A stretch of DNA of 7,261 nucleotides, taken from NCBI GenBank assembly GCA_011330545.1, contig DRQI01000254.1, positions 1 through 7,261 on the forward strand, given 5' to 3'. The notes beneath the pieces are model-generated. The model was given only the letters and a program-made list of their open reading frames with translations. It did no database searches and was not told the origin of the DNA. Positions 1-5,836 of the stretch are shown here, piece after piece. Numbering within the stretch: position 1 is the stretch's first letter; each line of letters starts with the position of its first letter. The position numbers were made by a program, and so were the translations under genes. The stretch comes from Flavobacteriia bacterium. Its GTDB lineage: Bacteria > Bacteroidota > Bacteroidia > Flavobacteriales > Flavobacteriaceae.

Positions 1-40
1 CATAAAAAATTTTTCGCTTCACTCTAAATGACATATAAAT

Positions 41-550
41 ATGAAAGAAGAAATAGTCAATAGGGTTGCTGATAGTAAATTGGTTACTATTGATTTGGAA
101 GAATTTTACCCTGAAGGAAAACGTATTGTTATCGATATTTCTGAATGGCTCTACGAAGGTATTATCCTTAAAGAAAAAGATTTTAGAAAAGCCATTCAAC
201 AACACAATTGGAGTCAATACAAAGATAATTATATAGCTTTAACATGTACTACAGGTGCCATTATTCCTTCATGGGCCTATCTGTTAATTACTACTCAATT
301 AGGCCTTTTTGCAAAGAAAATAGTGGTAGGCGATGTAGCATTGTTAGAGACTGTTATTTTTCAGGATATCATCTCAAATTTATCTTTAGACAACTGCAAA
401 GACAGGCCCGTTATTATTAAGGGCTGTTCTAAAAAACCCATCCCTGAAACCGCTACTGTACAGCTTGTTAAAAAATTATTGCCCATAGCCAATGCTATAT
501 TCTTTGGAGAGGCTTGCTCAACGGTTCCGTTGTTTAAAAGAAAAAAATAA
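41..550 (+). CDS. DUF2480 family protein
   Basis: A 169-residue soluble protein with no signal peptide or clear membrane helix, recognised as the Bacteroidota DUF2480 family, whose function is unknown to me. Family-like features are the segment around residues 65-80 (ALTCT then IIPSWAY), the RPVIIKGCS stretch at 122-130 and the C-terminal FGEACSTVPLFK block at 155-166. It has four cysteines (C69, C119, C129, C159); C129 and C159 sit in the most family-like motifs, so a metal, Fe-S or redox role is conceivable, but this is inference. The ATG at 41 follows an AT-rich leader (ATATAAAT) without a Shine-Dalgarno site, as is usual in this phylum. The 83-base gap to the next gene contains a promoter, so the two genes need not be co-transcribed only. 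In related genomes this gene is often near suf iron-sulfur assembly genes, but the window ends too soon to show that. The family call is from recognition, not a search. Confidence 0.85.
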   Translation: MKEEIVNRVADSKLVTIDLEEFYPEGKRIVIDISEWLYEGIILKEKDFRKAIQQHNWSQYKDNYIALTCTTGAIIPSWAYLLITTQLGLFAKKIVVGDVALLETVIFQDIISNLSLDNCKDRPVIIKGCSKKPIPETATVQLVKKLLPIANAIFFGEACSTVPLFKRKK

Positions 551-576
551 CCTTTTTAGTGACTTAATCCCTGCAA

Positions 577-607
577 TTGGGTCTAACCAAAAAAAAGCGT
601 AATTTTG
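577..607 (+). promoter_or_regulatory. Bacteroidota-type promoter for the DUF3078 gene
   Basis: The sequence TAATTTTG at 600-607 matches the Bacteroidota -7 element TAnnTTTG exactly and is followed by CA. A TTG at 577-579 lies 20 bases upstream, within the known 17-23 base spacing for the -33 element. Transcription would start near 613-616, leaving a leader of about 20 bases before the ATG at 634. This is the best promoter match in the window. It argues against the upstream TTG codon at 577 being a translation start, because that codon would lie outside the transcript. Confidence 0.6.
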
Positions 608-633
608 CACGCTTAAAACTAAAAAATGTAACC

Positions 634-1620
634 ATGAACTTTTTAAAGAAAAATTACACCTACCACAAAAGGAATAGGAGTTTTGTGAGTAAAAAATTAA
701 TTTTTACATTGATACTCTTGTGTACCTTATCACTTACTTATGCACAAACCGAAGATGAGCTAAAAGCCGAACAAAAATCTAAAAAAGATTCTATCGCCGC
801 ACTACAAGGAAAAGTGGATGCACTACAGGCTAAAATTGATGCGTTGCCCGGATGGAAAAAAGGGGCTTTTGGTACTATTGGCGGAACCTTATCGGGTTTT
901 AATAATTGGTTCTCTAAAGGAATCCCTAACTCATCTGCCGGAAATATCGGATTTACAGTAAATGCTTTTGCCAACTTACAACAAGAAAAATTCTTCTGGA
1001 GAAATTCAACAAATATTAATTTAAGCTGGGTGAAAATTGACGATAAAGACAATCCTAATGACGAAGGCAGCTTTCAAGAAGCTACTGATGTTTTTAACAT
1101 TACTTCTTTATACGGGCGTAAACTAAGTGATAAATGGGCGGTTTCAACCTTAGGTGAATACAGAACTACCATTTTAAGTAATTTTAACGACCCCGGATAT
1201 TTAGACCTTGGGGTTGGTTTTACCTGGACGCCTGTTACCGATTTAGTAGTAGTTATACATCCGTTAAACTACAATTTCGTGTTTAGTAAAGGAAATAGTG
1301 TTTTTGAGTCTTCATTAGGAGCTAAAATAGTGGCCGACTATACCAAAAAAATAGGCGCTATTAACTTTAAAACAAACCTTTCTGCCTTTCAAAGTTATGA
1401 GAGCTCAGATTTTTCAAATTGGACATGGATTAATTCTTTCGGTTATACCCTCTGGAAAAAAATTGGGGTAGGATTTGATTTTGGCTTAAGGCAAAACAAA
1501 CAAGAAACATTAAATTATGTGCAAACAAGGCCTGTTAACCCACTACCCAATGCTACCTTTGGCAGTATTGATAATAAATTACAATCGTATTGGTTGTTTG
1601 GGCTGAATTATGCTTTCTAG
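634..1620 (+). CDS. DUF3078 domain-containing protein, probable outer-membrane beta-barrel
   Basis: With the ATG at 634 this encodes 328 residues. A basic N-terminus leads into a hydrophobic stretch (about residues 22-37, LIFTLILLCTLSLTYA) with a likely signal-peptidase I cut after A37, before QTEDE. Residues about 40-71 are rich in Lys, Glu, Ala and Leu (KSKKDSIAALQGKVDALQAK) and look like a short coiled coil. The rest alternates polar and aromatic residues in beta-strand fashion, and the protein ends in Phe (LFGLNYAF), as outer-membrane barrels recognised by BamA usually do. The pattern fits the Bacteroidota DUF3078 family, of unknown function. The frame stays open back to a TTG at 577, but the promoter at 577-607 excludes that start. 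A GTG at 685, with GGAG just before it at 677-680, would give a standard 20-residue signal peptide and a 311-residue protein; it is a serious alternative. A strong terminator follows. Confidence 0.82.
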   Translation: MNFLKKNYTYHKRNRSFVSKKLIFTLILLCTLSLTYAQTEDELKAEQKSKKDSIAALQGKVDALQAKIDALPGWKKGAFGTIGGTLSGFNNWFSKGIPNSSAGNIGFTVNAFANLQQEKFFWRNSTNINLSWVKIDDKDNPNDEGSFQEATDVFNITSLYGRKLSDKWAVSTLGEYRTTILSNFNDPGYLDLGVGFTWTPVTDLVVVIHPLNYNFVFSKGNSVFESSLGAKIVADYTKKIGAINFKTNLSAFQSYESSDFSNWTWINSFGYTLWKKIGVGFDFGLRQNKQETLNYVQTRPVNPLPNATFGSIDNKLQSYWLFGLNYAF

Positions 1621-1643
1621 CTGATTGTATAACAAATTAATTT

Positions 1644-1677
1644 AAAAGAGTTCTTAAAATTTAAGAACTCTTTTTTT
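1644..1677 (+). terminator. Rho-independent-type terminator after the DUF3078 gene
   Basis: A perfect inverted repeat, GAGTTCTT at 1648-1655 and AAGAACTC at 1663-1670, encloses a 7-base loop (AAAATTT, itself partly complementary) and is followed at once by seven T residues (1671-1677). The arms can extend outward with AAAA pairing to the T run. It starts 24 bases after the stop of the DUF3078 gene and so should end that transcript, separating it from the CNNM gene. Because the outer arms are A-rich on the left, some function on the opposite strand is possible, but no gene on that strand needs it. Confidence 0.85.
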
Positions 1678-1694
1678 ATACAATTAAATTCTTC

Positions 1695-1702
1695 TATTTT
1701 AG
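1695..1702 (+). promoter_or_regulatory. Possible -7 element before the CNNM gene
   Basis: TATTTTAG, followed by CA, resembles the TAATTTTGCA element of the DUF3078 promoter, matching 8 of 10 bases, and ends 19 bases before the ATG at 1722. A promoter is expected here because a terminator lies just upstream. However, I see no good TTG -33 box at the right distance, where the sequence is the terminator's T run, so this is a weak call. Confidence 0.3.
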
Positions 1703-1721
1703 CAACTAAATAAAAACCTTT

Positions 1722-2792
1722 ATGGGATTACTTATTTTTTATGCAGCTATTTCTATCTTTTTTTCTTTTTTATGCTCAATTCTAGAAGCTGTCTTATTGA
1801 GTGTTACACCAACATTTTTGAATGTAAAAAAGAAAGAAGGCAAAGCCTTTGCAACAACTTTAGAAAAATTAAAAAAAGATGTTGACCGGCCTTTAATAGC
1901 AATTCTTACATTAAATACAATTGCACATACAGTTGGCGCCATTCTTGTCGGAAAACAAGCTGAAAAACTCTATGGAAATGGAGATAATTATGGCGTTTTT
2001 ATCATCTCTGCGTTAATGACTTTTTTAATATTGGTAGCTTCAGAAATTATCCCTAAAACCATTGGTGCAACCTACTGGAAGCAATTAGCAAATTTTACAA
2101 GTAAGGTACTTATTATTTTAATTTTTCCATTGAAGTGGACAGGTATTTTATGGTTATTGCAATTGGCAACAAAGCTAATTGGTAATAAAGGGCATCACGG
2201 CAGTGTGTTAAGCCGTGAAGATTTTCATGTAATGACAGATATTGCTCATGAAGAAGGGGTTTTTGAAGAAGCAGAATCGAAAGTGATAAAAAACTTACTG
2301 AATTTTAAAAAGATACAGGTTAAGGATATTATGACACCGCGTACCGTACTTAAAATTGCTTCTGAAGATCAAAACATTAAAGATTTTTTTGATGAAAATA
2401 AAAACTTACGCTTTTCGCGGATTCCTATTTATAAAGATAATACTGATAACATTACAGGATATATTTTAAAGGATGATGTTTATAAAGATCTTGCTGAGGG
2501 TAAAGACACTAAAACATTAGCTGATTTAAAGCGTAAAATACTGGTGGTTCATAGAAATGTACCAATTCCAAACTTATTTGAAAAACTGATTCAAGAAAAA
2601 GAACATATCTCGTTAGTTGTTGATGAATATGGTTCTATAAGTGGGCTGGTAACTATGGAAGATGTTATAGAAACATTACTGGGACTTGAAATTATGGACG
2701 AGAGCGATACCGATTCAGATATGCAGCAACTCGCTAGAAAAAATTGGGAAAAAAGAGCCAAACGTATGGGGATTATTGAAGGTGATTCTTAG
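1722..2792 (+). CDS. CNNM/DUF21 transmembrane protein with paired CBS domains (hemolysin-family, CorC-like)
   Basis: A 356-residue inner-membrane protein of the CNNM/CorC (UPF0053, 'hemolysin') family. Residues 1-150 form the DUF21/CNNM membrane domain: hydrophobic segments at about 4-27, 57-77, 90-108 and 126-148, a conserved-type NTIAHTVGA loop at 65-73, and the family signature SEIIPKTIG at 107-115. A linker with HEEGVFEEAE leads to two CBS domains at about 200-325, with the typical DIMTPR at 202-207 and DEYGSISG then VTMEDVIE from 301. CBS pairs in this family bind adenine nucleotides, and several members export Mg2+ or affect divalent-cation resistance; transport here is inferred from family only. 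It ends in an acidic then basic tail and lacks the C-terminal CorC_HlyC domain of the longer (about 420-440 residue) relatives such as GldE, so it is the short form. The start ATG lies 45 bases after the terminator of the preceding gene. Confidence 0.9.
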   Translation: MGLLIFYAAISIFFSFLCSILEAVLLSVTPTFLNVKKKEGKAFATTLEKLKKDVDRPLIAILTLNTIAHTVGAILVGKQAEKLYGNGDNYGVFIISALMTFLILVASEIIPKTIGATYWKQLANFTSKVLIILIFPLKWTGILWLLQLATKLIGNKGHHGSVLSREDFHVMTDIAHEEGVFEEAESKVIKNLLNFKKIQVKDIMTPRTVLKIASEDQNIKDFFDENKNLRFSRIPIYKDNTDNITGYILKDDVYKDLAEGKDTKTLADLKRKILVVHRNVPIPNLFEKLIQEKEHISLVVDEYGSISGLVTMEDVIETLLGLEIMDESDTDSDMQQLARKNWEKRAKRMGIIEGDS

Positions 2793-2839
2793 TATAATCT
2801 ATCATTTTTACCACAAAAGCCATTATTAAGAAACATCAG

Positions 2840-2847
2840 TACATTAG
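2840..2847 (+). promoter_or_regulatory. Possible -7 element before mqo
   Basis: TACATTAG, followed by CA, lies 16 bases before the mqo ATG and resembles the element before the CNNM gene (TATTTTAGCA). No convincing -33 TTG is visible upstream, and the last position of the core differs from TAnnTTTG. The 71-base gap from the CNNM stop has no terminator, so read-through from upstream is equally possible. Confidence 0.22.
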
Positions 2848-2863
2848 CAAAAATGAATATTTT

Positions 2864-4348
2864 ATGACTCAACTACCCAAGAGAATTTGCTTTATCGGAG
2901 CCGGAATAATGAGTGCTACCTTAGCCGTAATTCTCAATAAATTAATACCCGCTGCGAATATTGATATTTACGAACGATTGGATAAAATAGGCGCAGAAAG
3001 TTCAGATGCCTGGAACAATGCCGGAACCGGCCATTCTGCCTTTTGCGAATTGAATTACACACCTCTTTTAAAAAACGGAAGTGTAGACATTTCAAAAGCA
3101 CTACGCATCAGCCAATCTTTTGAAGAGTCAAAACAATTTTGGGCATATTTAAAACAACAAGATACATTTCCTGCCAAAATACCTTTTATCAATGACATTG
3201 ACCATATGAGCTTTGTTTGGGGCGAAGAAAATATTGCATTTCTAAAGAAACGATATCAGGCACTTACAAAATATGCCATGTTTGAAGACATGCTTTTTTC
3301 TGAAGATTTTGATGAAATTTCTCAGTGGATACCCTTGATGATGAAAGGCAGAAACAGCAATGAAAAAATAGCCGTTACCAGAATGGCTATTGGAACCGAT
3401 GTTAATTTCGGCGCCATTACCCGTGGAATGATTCAATATTTAGAAACGTTAGAGAATGTTACAGTTCATTTAGGGCAAGAAATTCAAGAGCTTGACAAAC
3501 AACATAACGGTACTTGGAAAATAAAAATTGAAGACCTATCCCACCATAAAGATTATGTTACTACAGCAGATTTTTTGTTTATCGGAGCAGGAGGCGGGGC
3601 TTTGACCTTATTAGAAAAAACCGATATTCCCGAAGGCAAAGGGTATGGCGGATTTCCGATAAGCGGCCAATGGCTGCGATGTACCAATGAAAAAGTAATA
3701 GCACAACACGAAGCCAAAGTATACGGCAAAGCGGCAACAGGTTCTCCACCCATGTCTGTACCGCATTTAGACACTAGGATGATGCAAGGCAAAAAAGCCT
3801 TATTATTTGGGCCTTATGCCGGATTTTCAACAAAATTCTTAAAAAACGGGTCGTATTTTGACTTGCCCTTGTCATTGGAAGTCCACAATATTTGGCCCAT
3901 GATTTCAGCAGGATTTCATAATTTTAAATTGACTAAATATTTGGTTGAACAAGTGATACAGTCGCCCGAAGACCGATTTAAAGCCTTACAAGCCTATTAT
4001 CCGGAAGCGCAATTTGACGATTGGCAATTGGCCATCGCCGGGCAACGTGTTCAAATTATAAAAAAAGACCAAGACGATGGCGGTATTTTGAAATTCGGTA
4101 CAGAAATAGTAAAAGATAACGACGGTACAATGGCATGCTTATTAGGGGCTTCTCCGGGGGCTTCAACTTCGGTTTCTATAATGTTAGATGTTTTAAAGCA
4201 ATGTTTCCCTACCTTTTTAAAAACAAAGGGATGGCAACAGGCTCTTAAAGAAATGATACCAACTTACGGACAGTCATTGATAGAAAACGCTGAAATGTGC
4301 AAAAAAACAAGAGCGCGTACCACTCGAATCTTAAAATTAGAATCTTAA
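2864..4348 (+). CDS. mqo: malate:quinone oxidoreductase (Mqo)
   Basis: A 494-residue protein of the usual Mqo length. Mqo is an FAD-dependent, peripheral inner-membrane enzyme that oxidises (S)-malate to oxaloacetate and passes electrons to the quinone pool, serving the TCA cycle and respiration without NAD. Visible features are an N-terminal FAD-binding Rossmann motif (FIGAGIMSATL, about 10-20) with an acidic residue at the end of the second strand (IYERLD, E37), the Mqo-typical NNAGTGHSAFCELNYTP at 51-67, the block HEAKVYGKAATGSPPMSVPH from 282 followed by LDTR, and a C-terminal flavin-contact region LLGASPGAS near 426-434. Absence of a signal peptide fits a cytoplasmic-face enzyme. The ATG at 2864 is chosen because the Rossmann fold begins right after it. 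The neighbours on either side are unrelated in function. A four-codon frame overlaps its start (see findings). Confidence 0.96.
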   Translation: MTQLPKRICFIGAGIMSATLAVILNKLIPAANIDIYERLDKIGAESSDAWNNAGTGHSAFCELNYTPLLKNGSVDISKALRISQSFEESKQFWAYLKQQDTFPAKIPFINDIDHMSFVWGEENIAFLKKRYQALTKYAMFEDMLFSEDFDEISQWIPLMMKGRNSNEKIAVTRMAIGTDVNFGAITRGMIQYLETLENVTVHLGQEIQELDKQHNGTWKIKIEDLSHHKDYVTTADFLFIGAGGGALTLLEKTDIPEGKGYGGFPISGQWLRCTNEKVIAQHEAKVYGKAATGSPPMSVPHLDTRMMQGKKALLFGPYAGFSTKFLKNGSYFDLPLSLEVHNIWPMISAGFHNFKLTKYLVEQVIQSPEDRFKALQAYYPEAQFDDWQLAIAGQRVQIIKKDQDDGGILKFGTEIVKDNDGTMACLLGASPGASTSVSIMLDVLKQCFPTFLKTKGWQQALKEMIPTYGQSLIENAEMCKKTRARTTRILKLES

Positions 4349-4404
4349 TTGGCTTCTTTTTTAAAGGTCTCTGAAAATCATTTTAAATCCTTACTTTTAG
4401 CCCT

Positions 4405-5424
4405 ATGATTTTAGTTACCGGAGGCACGGGCTTAGTAGGTTCGCATTTGTTATATCAGCTTGCAGCGCAAAACGAAAGTATCGTTGCTATACATAGAAAA
4501 TCTAGCAATTTAGCGGCTGTCAAGAATGTATTTTCTTATTATTCAAATAATGTTGAAGCGTTATTTGCACGCATTCAGTGGATAGAAGCAGATATTACCG
4601 ATATCCCTTCACTTACGAAAGCCTTTCACCAAATTACGCAGGTATACCACTGTGCCGCCATGATTTCTTTTAGCGCCTCTGATTATAAAAATATGCGAAA
4701 AGTAAATATTGAAGGTACTGCCAATATTGTAAACCTGTGTATAGAACAAAAGATTCAAAAATTGTGTTTTGTAAGTTCTGTAGCGGCCGTAGGAAAATCG
4801 CTTTCAGGAAAAGAAATTACCGAAAATGACGAATGGAATATAGCACAGAATAATTATGGTTATGCCATTACTAAATACGGTGCCGAAATGGAAGTATGGC
4901 GGGCATCACAAGAAGGTATTGATGTTGTTATTGTAAATCCGGGTGTTATTTTTGGGCCAGGATATTGGCATGACGGTTCTGGAAAAATGTTTCGTAATAT
5001 TTACAACGGCTTCAAATTTTATACCGAAGGCGTTACCGGATTTGTTGGGGTAACTGATGTTGTTACTATCATGCTGCAATTAATGAAAAGTACGCTTACA
5101 AACGAACGGTATATTTTGGTAAGCGAAAACCGCTCTTTTAAAGAAGTGTTTTTTGAAATTGCCGATGCATTAGGCACCCAAAGGCCTTCAATTAAAGCCG
5201 GCAAATTTTTAAGCGGTTTGGCATGGCGGGTAAGTTGGGTATTGGAAAAATTAAGTGGAAAAAAATCGATGATTACCAAACAAACTGCTATTTCTTCCCA
5301 CAATCATTACCCCTATTCTAACAAAAAAATTAAAAAAGCATTGACATTTGAATTTGAACCGCTAAGTGAAACTATAAAAACTACCTGTAAATATTATAAA
5401 GCAGACGTGCAATCTACTTCATAG
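4405..5424 (+). CDS. NAD(P)-dependent epimerase/dehydratase family protein (extended SDR)
   Basis: A 339-residue cytosolic oxidoreductase of the extended short-chain dehydrogenase/reductase superfamily. The Rossmann nucleotide motif TGGTGLVG is at residues 5-12, starting right at the N-terminus and supporting the ATG at 4405. Other SDR landmarks are ADITD near 62-66, VYHCAAMISF from 80, VSSVAAVG from 123 supplying the catalytic Ser, the catalytic pair Y153 and K157 in YAITKYGAE, and NPGVIFGPG shortly after. This layout resembles dihydroflavonol-4-reductase-like and 3-beta-HSD-like members more than classical sugar-nucleotide epimerases, but the substrate cannot be read from sequence. The C-terminal third is basic. 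The gene lies 56 bases after mqo with no terminator between them, so co-transcription is possible. It overlaps the last 11 bases of the convergent DUF4296 gene. Confidence 0.9.
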   Translation: MILVTGGTGLVGSHLLYQLAAQNESIVAIHRKSSNLAAVKNVFSYYSNNVEALFARIQWIEADITDIPSLTKAFHQITQVYHCAAMISFSASDYKNMRKVNIEGTANIVNLCIEQKIQKLCFVSSVAAVGKSLSGKEITENDEWNIAQNNYGYAITKYGAEMEVWRASQEGIDVVIVNPGVIFGPGYWHDGSGKMFRNIYNGFKFYTEGVTGFVGVTDVVTIMLQLMKSTLTNERYILVSENRSFKEVFFEIADALGTQRPSIKAGKFLSGLAWRVSWVLEKLSGKKSMITKQTAISSHNHYPYSNKKIKKALTFEFEPLSETIKTTCKYYKADVQSTS

Positions 5425-5836
5425 TATTTTCTAACAAGCGTTGTTTTTTACGTTTTATCGAATCTAATTTTACCGCAGGCAATACAGGGTTTTTCTCGGG
5501 TTTTAGCTCATTGGCTTTTTGTAGTTTTTTAAGGCGATTCTGTACTTCTTCAAACATTTCTTGGTACTCATCAATTCTTGAAACATAATAAATATTGCTT
5601 TTACTAAACTGAACACTGTCAATTTGATATTTTTTAAGTACTAAGGGAACATAATTTATATTTTTTCGCAAGTCTTTGGTCTTTACATTTTTGGCTCCTT
5701 TAGCAATAAACAAATCTACCCATATCGATACCATTTTATCTCTGTCTATCAAATCTTTTGGTTTTTTATAAATCGTTCTACTTGTACATGAAAAGAGTAC
5801 TATCACGGCCAACAATAAAGTAACTGATTTTTTCAT
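5414..5836 (-). CDS. DUF4296 domain-containing lipoprotein
   Basis: A 140-residue probable lipoprotein. The N-terminus has MKK, a hydrophobic stretch and a lipobox LFSC with the lipidated Cys at position 17 (LLLAVIVLFSCTSR), so it should be cut by signal peptidase II and anchored in the membrane. Residues about 25-100 match the pattern I know as DUF4296: KPKDLIDRDKMVSIWVDLFIAKG, then LKKYQIDSVQFSKSNIYYVS and DEYQEMFEEVQNRL. The C-terminal 40 residues are Lys-rich and probably unstructured. Its function is unknown. Its ATG (5834-5836) directly abuts the dihydroorotase stop with no spacer, so the two genes are almost surely co-transcribed and perhaps translationally coupled. Its 3' end overlaps the convergent SDR gene by 11 bases. 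Confidence 0.87.
   Translation of the reverse strand: MKKSVTLLLAVIVLFSCTSRTIYKKPKDLIDRDKMVSIWVDLFIAKGAKNVKTKDLRKNINYVPLVLKKYQIDSVQFSKSNIYYVSRIDEYQEMFEEVQNRLKKLQKANELKPEKNPVLPAVKLDSIKRKKQRLLENTMK

Noticed and set aside
1..40. Possible end of an upstream gene at the left edge
   Set aside because: TAA at 3-5 could be a stop, but only one codon would be visible; there is no evidence to call a gene, promoter or terminator here.
738..1052. Open frame of 104 codons on the - strand within the DUF3078 gene
   Set aside because: It lies wholly opposite a gene with a signal peptide, promoter and terminator; its composition (Cys and Ser rich) looks like an antisense shadow.
3553..3792. Open frame of 79 codons on the - strand within mqo
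   Set aside because: It is opposite the most conserved Mqo block and has no recognisable protein features.
4349..4404. Possible terminator or promoter between mqo and the SDR gene
   Set aside because: There is a T run (4356-4362) but no stem before it, and the -7-like TACTTTTA lacks a -33 box and would start the transcript at the ATG itself; left as an observation only.
5019..5303. Open frame of 94 codons on the - strand within the SDR gene
   Set aside because: It is fully contained in a well-supported gene and shows no family resemblance.
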